A stretch of 64,000 nucleotides of DNA from Dastarcus helophoroides (lineage: Eukaryota; Arthropoda; Insecta; Coleoptera; Bothrideridae), in assembly GCA_028583605.1 (NCBI GenBank), contig CM053333.1, positions 9,361,638 to 9,425,637 of the forward strand. Direction: 5' to 3'. Below, in pieces: positions 61,749-64,000 of this stretch. Position 1 is the first letter of the stretch; each line of letters begins with the position of its first letter. Both the position numbers and the translations under genes were made by a program. The notes beneath the pieces are model-generated. The model made no database searches and was not told the DNA's origin. It saw only the letters and a list, made by a program, of their open reading frames with translations.

Positions 61749-64000
61749 CAGTGACGCACCGAAGGTAGCAGCTTTCAGGCTTTATTGAAAATTTTTACCT
61801 ATTTTTTTTGGATCCTTGGAATTTCGACTGTTTTTCAAAACTTAAATTTCAGAATTCGATTTTTTTTAACTTCAAATTTGTTAACTTCAATTTTAAACAA
61901 TTTCAAATTTTGAAAAGGTCAATTTATTTGAAACTTTTACTTTTTTATTTTAGACATTTTCAAAATTTCGATTTTTTTCTCAAAATTTTGACCTCCTGAA
62001 AGTGAGATTTTTTTGAAAAATATCAATTTCCATAGAAATTTTGACTTTTTTTAACATTTCGACTTTTTTGAATATTTCGATTTATTTTGAAAATTGCGAA
62101 TTTCAAATTTTGATGTATTCTGAAAATTTCCAATCTTTCACAATTTCGTTATTTCTCAAATTTTGACGCATAATTTGTTAAACAACATTTTTAAAATCTT
62201 CGGCATTCCACAGATTTTCGACCTCTTTAAAAATCCTATTTTTTGAATTTTGTTTCTATTGAGAATTTTAAATTTTCAAATTTTGAATTTTTTGAAAATT
62301 TTAACACAAAATTTGGACCTTTTTTTAAAAAATTTGGCTTTTTTGCAGATTATCATCTTTTTTTGTTTTCGTAAATTCGACTATTTTAAAATATACTTGT
62401 TTTAAAAATCTCGTCTTTTGTCCACATTGTGCCTACACGCCAAAATTCAGATTTTTTAAAAATTGTGACTTTCCGACGTTTCCACTTTTATGTAAATTTG
62501 ATTTTTATTTCAAAAATTCGACTTTCATTGAAGATTTTAACTTTTAAAAAGTTGGATATTTTACAATCTCCACATCTTGATTTTTTCAATTTTTACCTTT
62601 TTTCAAGACTTACCTTAATTCAACCTTTTATCATCAACATTTCTTTTTTTTTTTCGGGAAGTTTTGACATTTTTTAGAATTTGGTATTTTTTAAACTTCG
62701 ACTTTTTTAAAAAATTCTATCCCTTTTTCAATATCTTTCCTTTTTCTCAAAATTTCGAATTTTTGCAAATTCTGCTTTTTGAAAAAGTCGATTCTTTTGA
62801 AAATGTTTACTCAAAATTTGGACCTTTTCACAAAATGTCAACTTTTTTCAAAATTGTAACCGATTTTGTTAATTTGATTATTTTGAAATACTAGTTTTAA
62901 CAACTTTGACCTTGTCTGCACAATATTTTAATTTTTTGCCTGTAATTGTCAAATTAAAATTTAAAATTAAAGGAAAAACAATTAAATTTCATGAAAAAGT
63001 GTTGAAAAATTAAATATCCTTTTTTGCTAAAATTAAAATCTATCATTTTTCGATGTTTTTAATTCTAAAATTTTCGAGTTTATTTTTCAGGAAATTTAGT
63101 TTATTTTGAATAAACTTCCACTTTTTCGGGGTTTTTTTTGGTTTTTTTAGATTAATTACAAATTGTTTACAAACTCTGACTATTTTGCAAAATTTTTAAC
63201 CTTTAACCTTTTATCATCAACATTTTTTTTTCGGGGTTTTGACTTTTTTCAGAATTTGGACCTTTTCACAAAATTTCGACTTTTTTCAAAATTTTAACTG
63301 TTTTTGTTAATTTGATTATTTTGAAATACTTTTTTTGACAACTTTGACCTTGTCTGCACAATAATTTAACTTTTTTGCCTGTAATTGTCAAATTAAAATT
63401 TAAAATTAAAGGAAAAACAATCAAATTTTATGAAAAAGTGTTGAAAAATTAAATATCCTTTTTTGCTAAAATTAAAATCTATCATTTTTCGATGTTTTTA
63501 ATTCTAAAATTTTCGAGTTTATTTTTCAGGAAATTTAGTTTATTTTGAATAAACTTCCACTTTTTCGGGTTTTTTTTTGGTTTTTTTAGATTAATTACGA
63601 ATTGTTTACAAACTCTGACTATTTTCCAAAATTTTTAACCTTTAACCTTTTATCACCAACATTTTTTTTTTGGGAAGTTTTGACCTTTTTCAGAATTTGG
63701 GTTTTGGTATTTTTTAAACTTCGACTTTTTTAAAAAGTCTATCCCTTTTTCAATATCTTTCCTTTTTCTCAAAATTTCGAATTTTTGCAAATTCTGCTTT
63801 TTGAAAAAGTCGATTCTTTTGAAAATGTTTACTCAAAATTTGGACCTTTTCACAAAATGTCGACTTTTTTCAAAATGGTAACTGATTTTGTTAACTTGCT
63901 TATTTTGAAATACTTGTTTTGACAACTTTGACCTTGTCTGCACAATATTTTAATTTTTTGCCTGTAATTGTCAGATTAAAATTTAAAATTAAAGGAAAAA
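61749..64000. mobile_element. hAT-like left end followed by a low-complexity block
   Basis: CAGTGACGCACC at 61749 resembles a hAT left end and marks an abrupt change to TTCGA-rich low-complexity DNA that continues off the window. A right end cannot be seen. Within it, 62650-64000 is a tandem duplication: 'ttgcctgtaattgtcaaatt' or its variant recurs near 62937, 63377 and 63958. Confidence 0.35.

Overview
The window is nuclear DNA of an animal, most likely an insect. It is very A+T-rich and holds spliceosomal GT-AG introns, two small parts of protein-coding genes, and a large load of decayed transposons (mariner, jockey-like LINEs, hAT-type elements, solo LTRs, foldback elements). I cannot name the species. 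Most of the 64 kb is non-coding repeat.

Layout. 1-1028: three phase-0 coding exons of an unrecognised, helix-rich protein on the minus strand, running off the left edge. 1.8-5.4 kb: simple repeats (a ~265-bp GA array), a broken foldback copy (called FB-B here) and a tandem duplication. 5.8-6.3 kb: a LINE 3' fragment. 6596-9062: a complete five-exon minus-strand gene for a 560-residue SV2/SLC22-type major facilitator transporter. This is the only intact gene in the window. 9.9-10.4 kb: a foldback repeat (FB-A). 10.4-13 kb and 23.3-25.3 kb: mostly unique non-coding DNA. 14.1-15.3 kb: a second LINE. 15.6-23.3 kb: a 318-bp tandem array running into a ~6.8-kb element with hAT-like ends and a perfect 8-bp target duplication. 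25.4-28.3 kb: related repeat sequence. 28.9-32.8 kb: a second hAT-like element, which carries a nested solo LTR and a foldback element (FB-B). 33.6-35.3 kb: two further foldbacks. 36-49 kb: tandem arrays, repeat pairs, a second solo LTR, a 222-bp-arm hairpin, and FB-E and FB-A copies. 52.3-53.6 kb: a full-length but dead mariner. 53.6-55.3 kb: a third LINE. 55.3-64 kb: more low-complexity arrays, a second type of LINE fragment and the left end of another hAT-like element.

Two signals stand out. First, three unrelated foldback families (FB-A, FB-B, FB-E) carry a small motif whose parts fit a minimal type-I hammerhead ribozyme with a loop-less, self-complementary helix III: a CUGAAGA-like core, a short helix II, GAAA, a self-complementary helix III, an NUH cleavage triplet, and a helix I that pairs differently in each family. 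The motif faces outward on both arms of each foldback. Second, the A+T-rich, TTCGA-studded low-complexity DNA that fills about half the window is, in at least two places, the interior of large non-autonomous hAT-type elements. These conclusions come from reading the sequence by eye and have not been tested by search or experiment.
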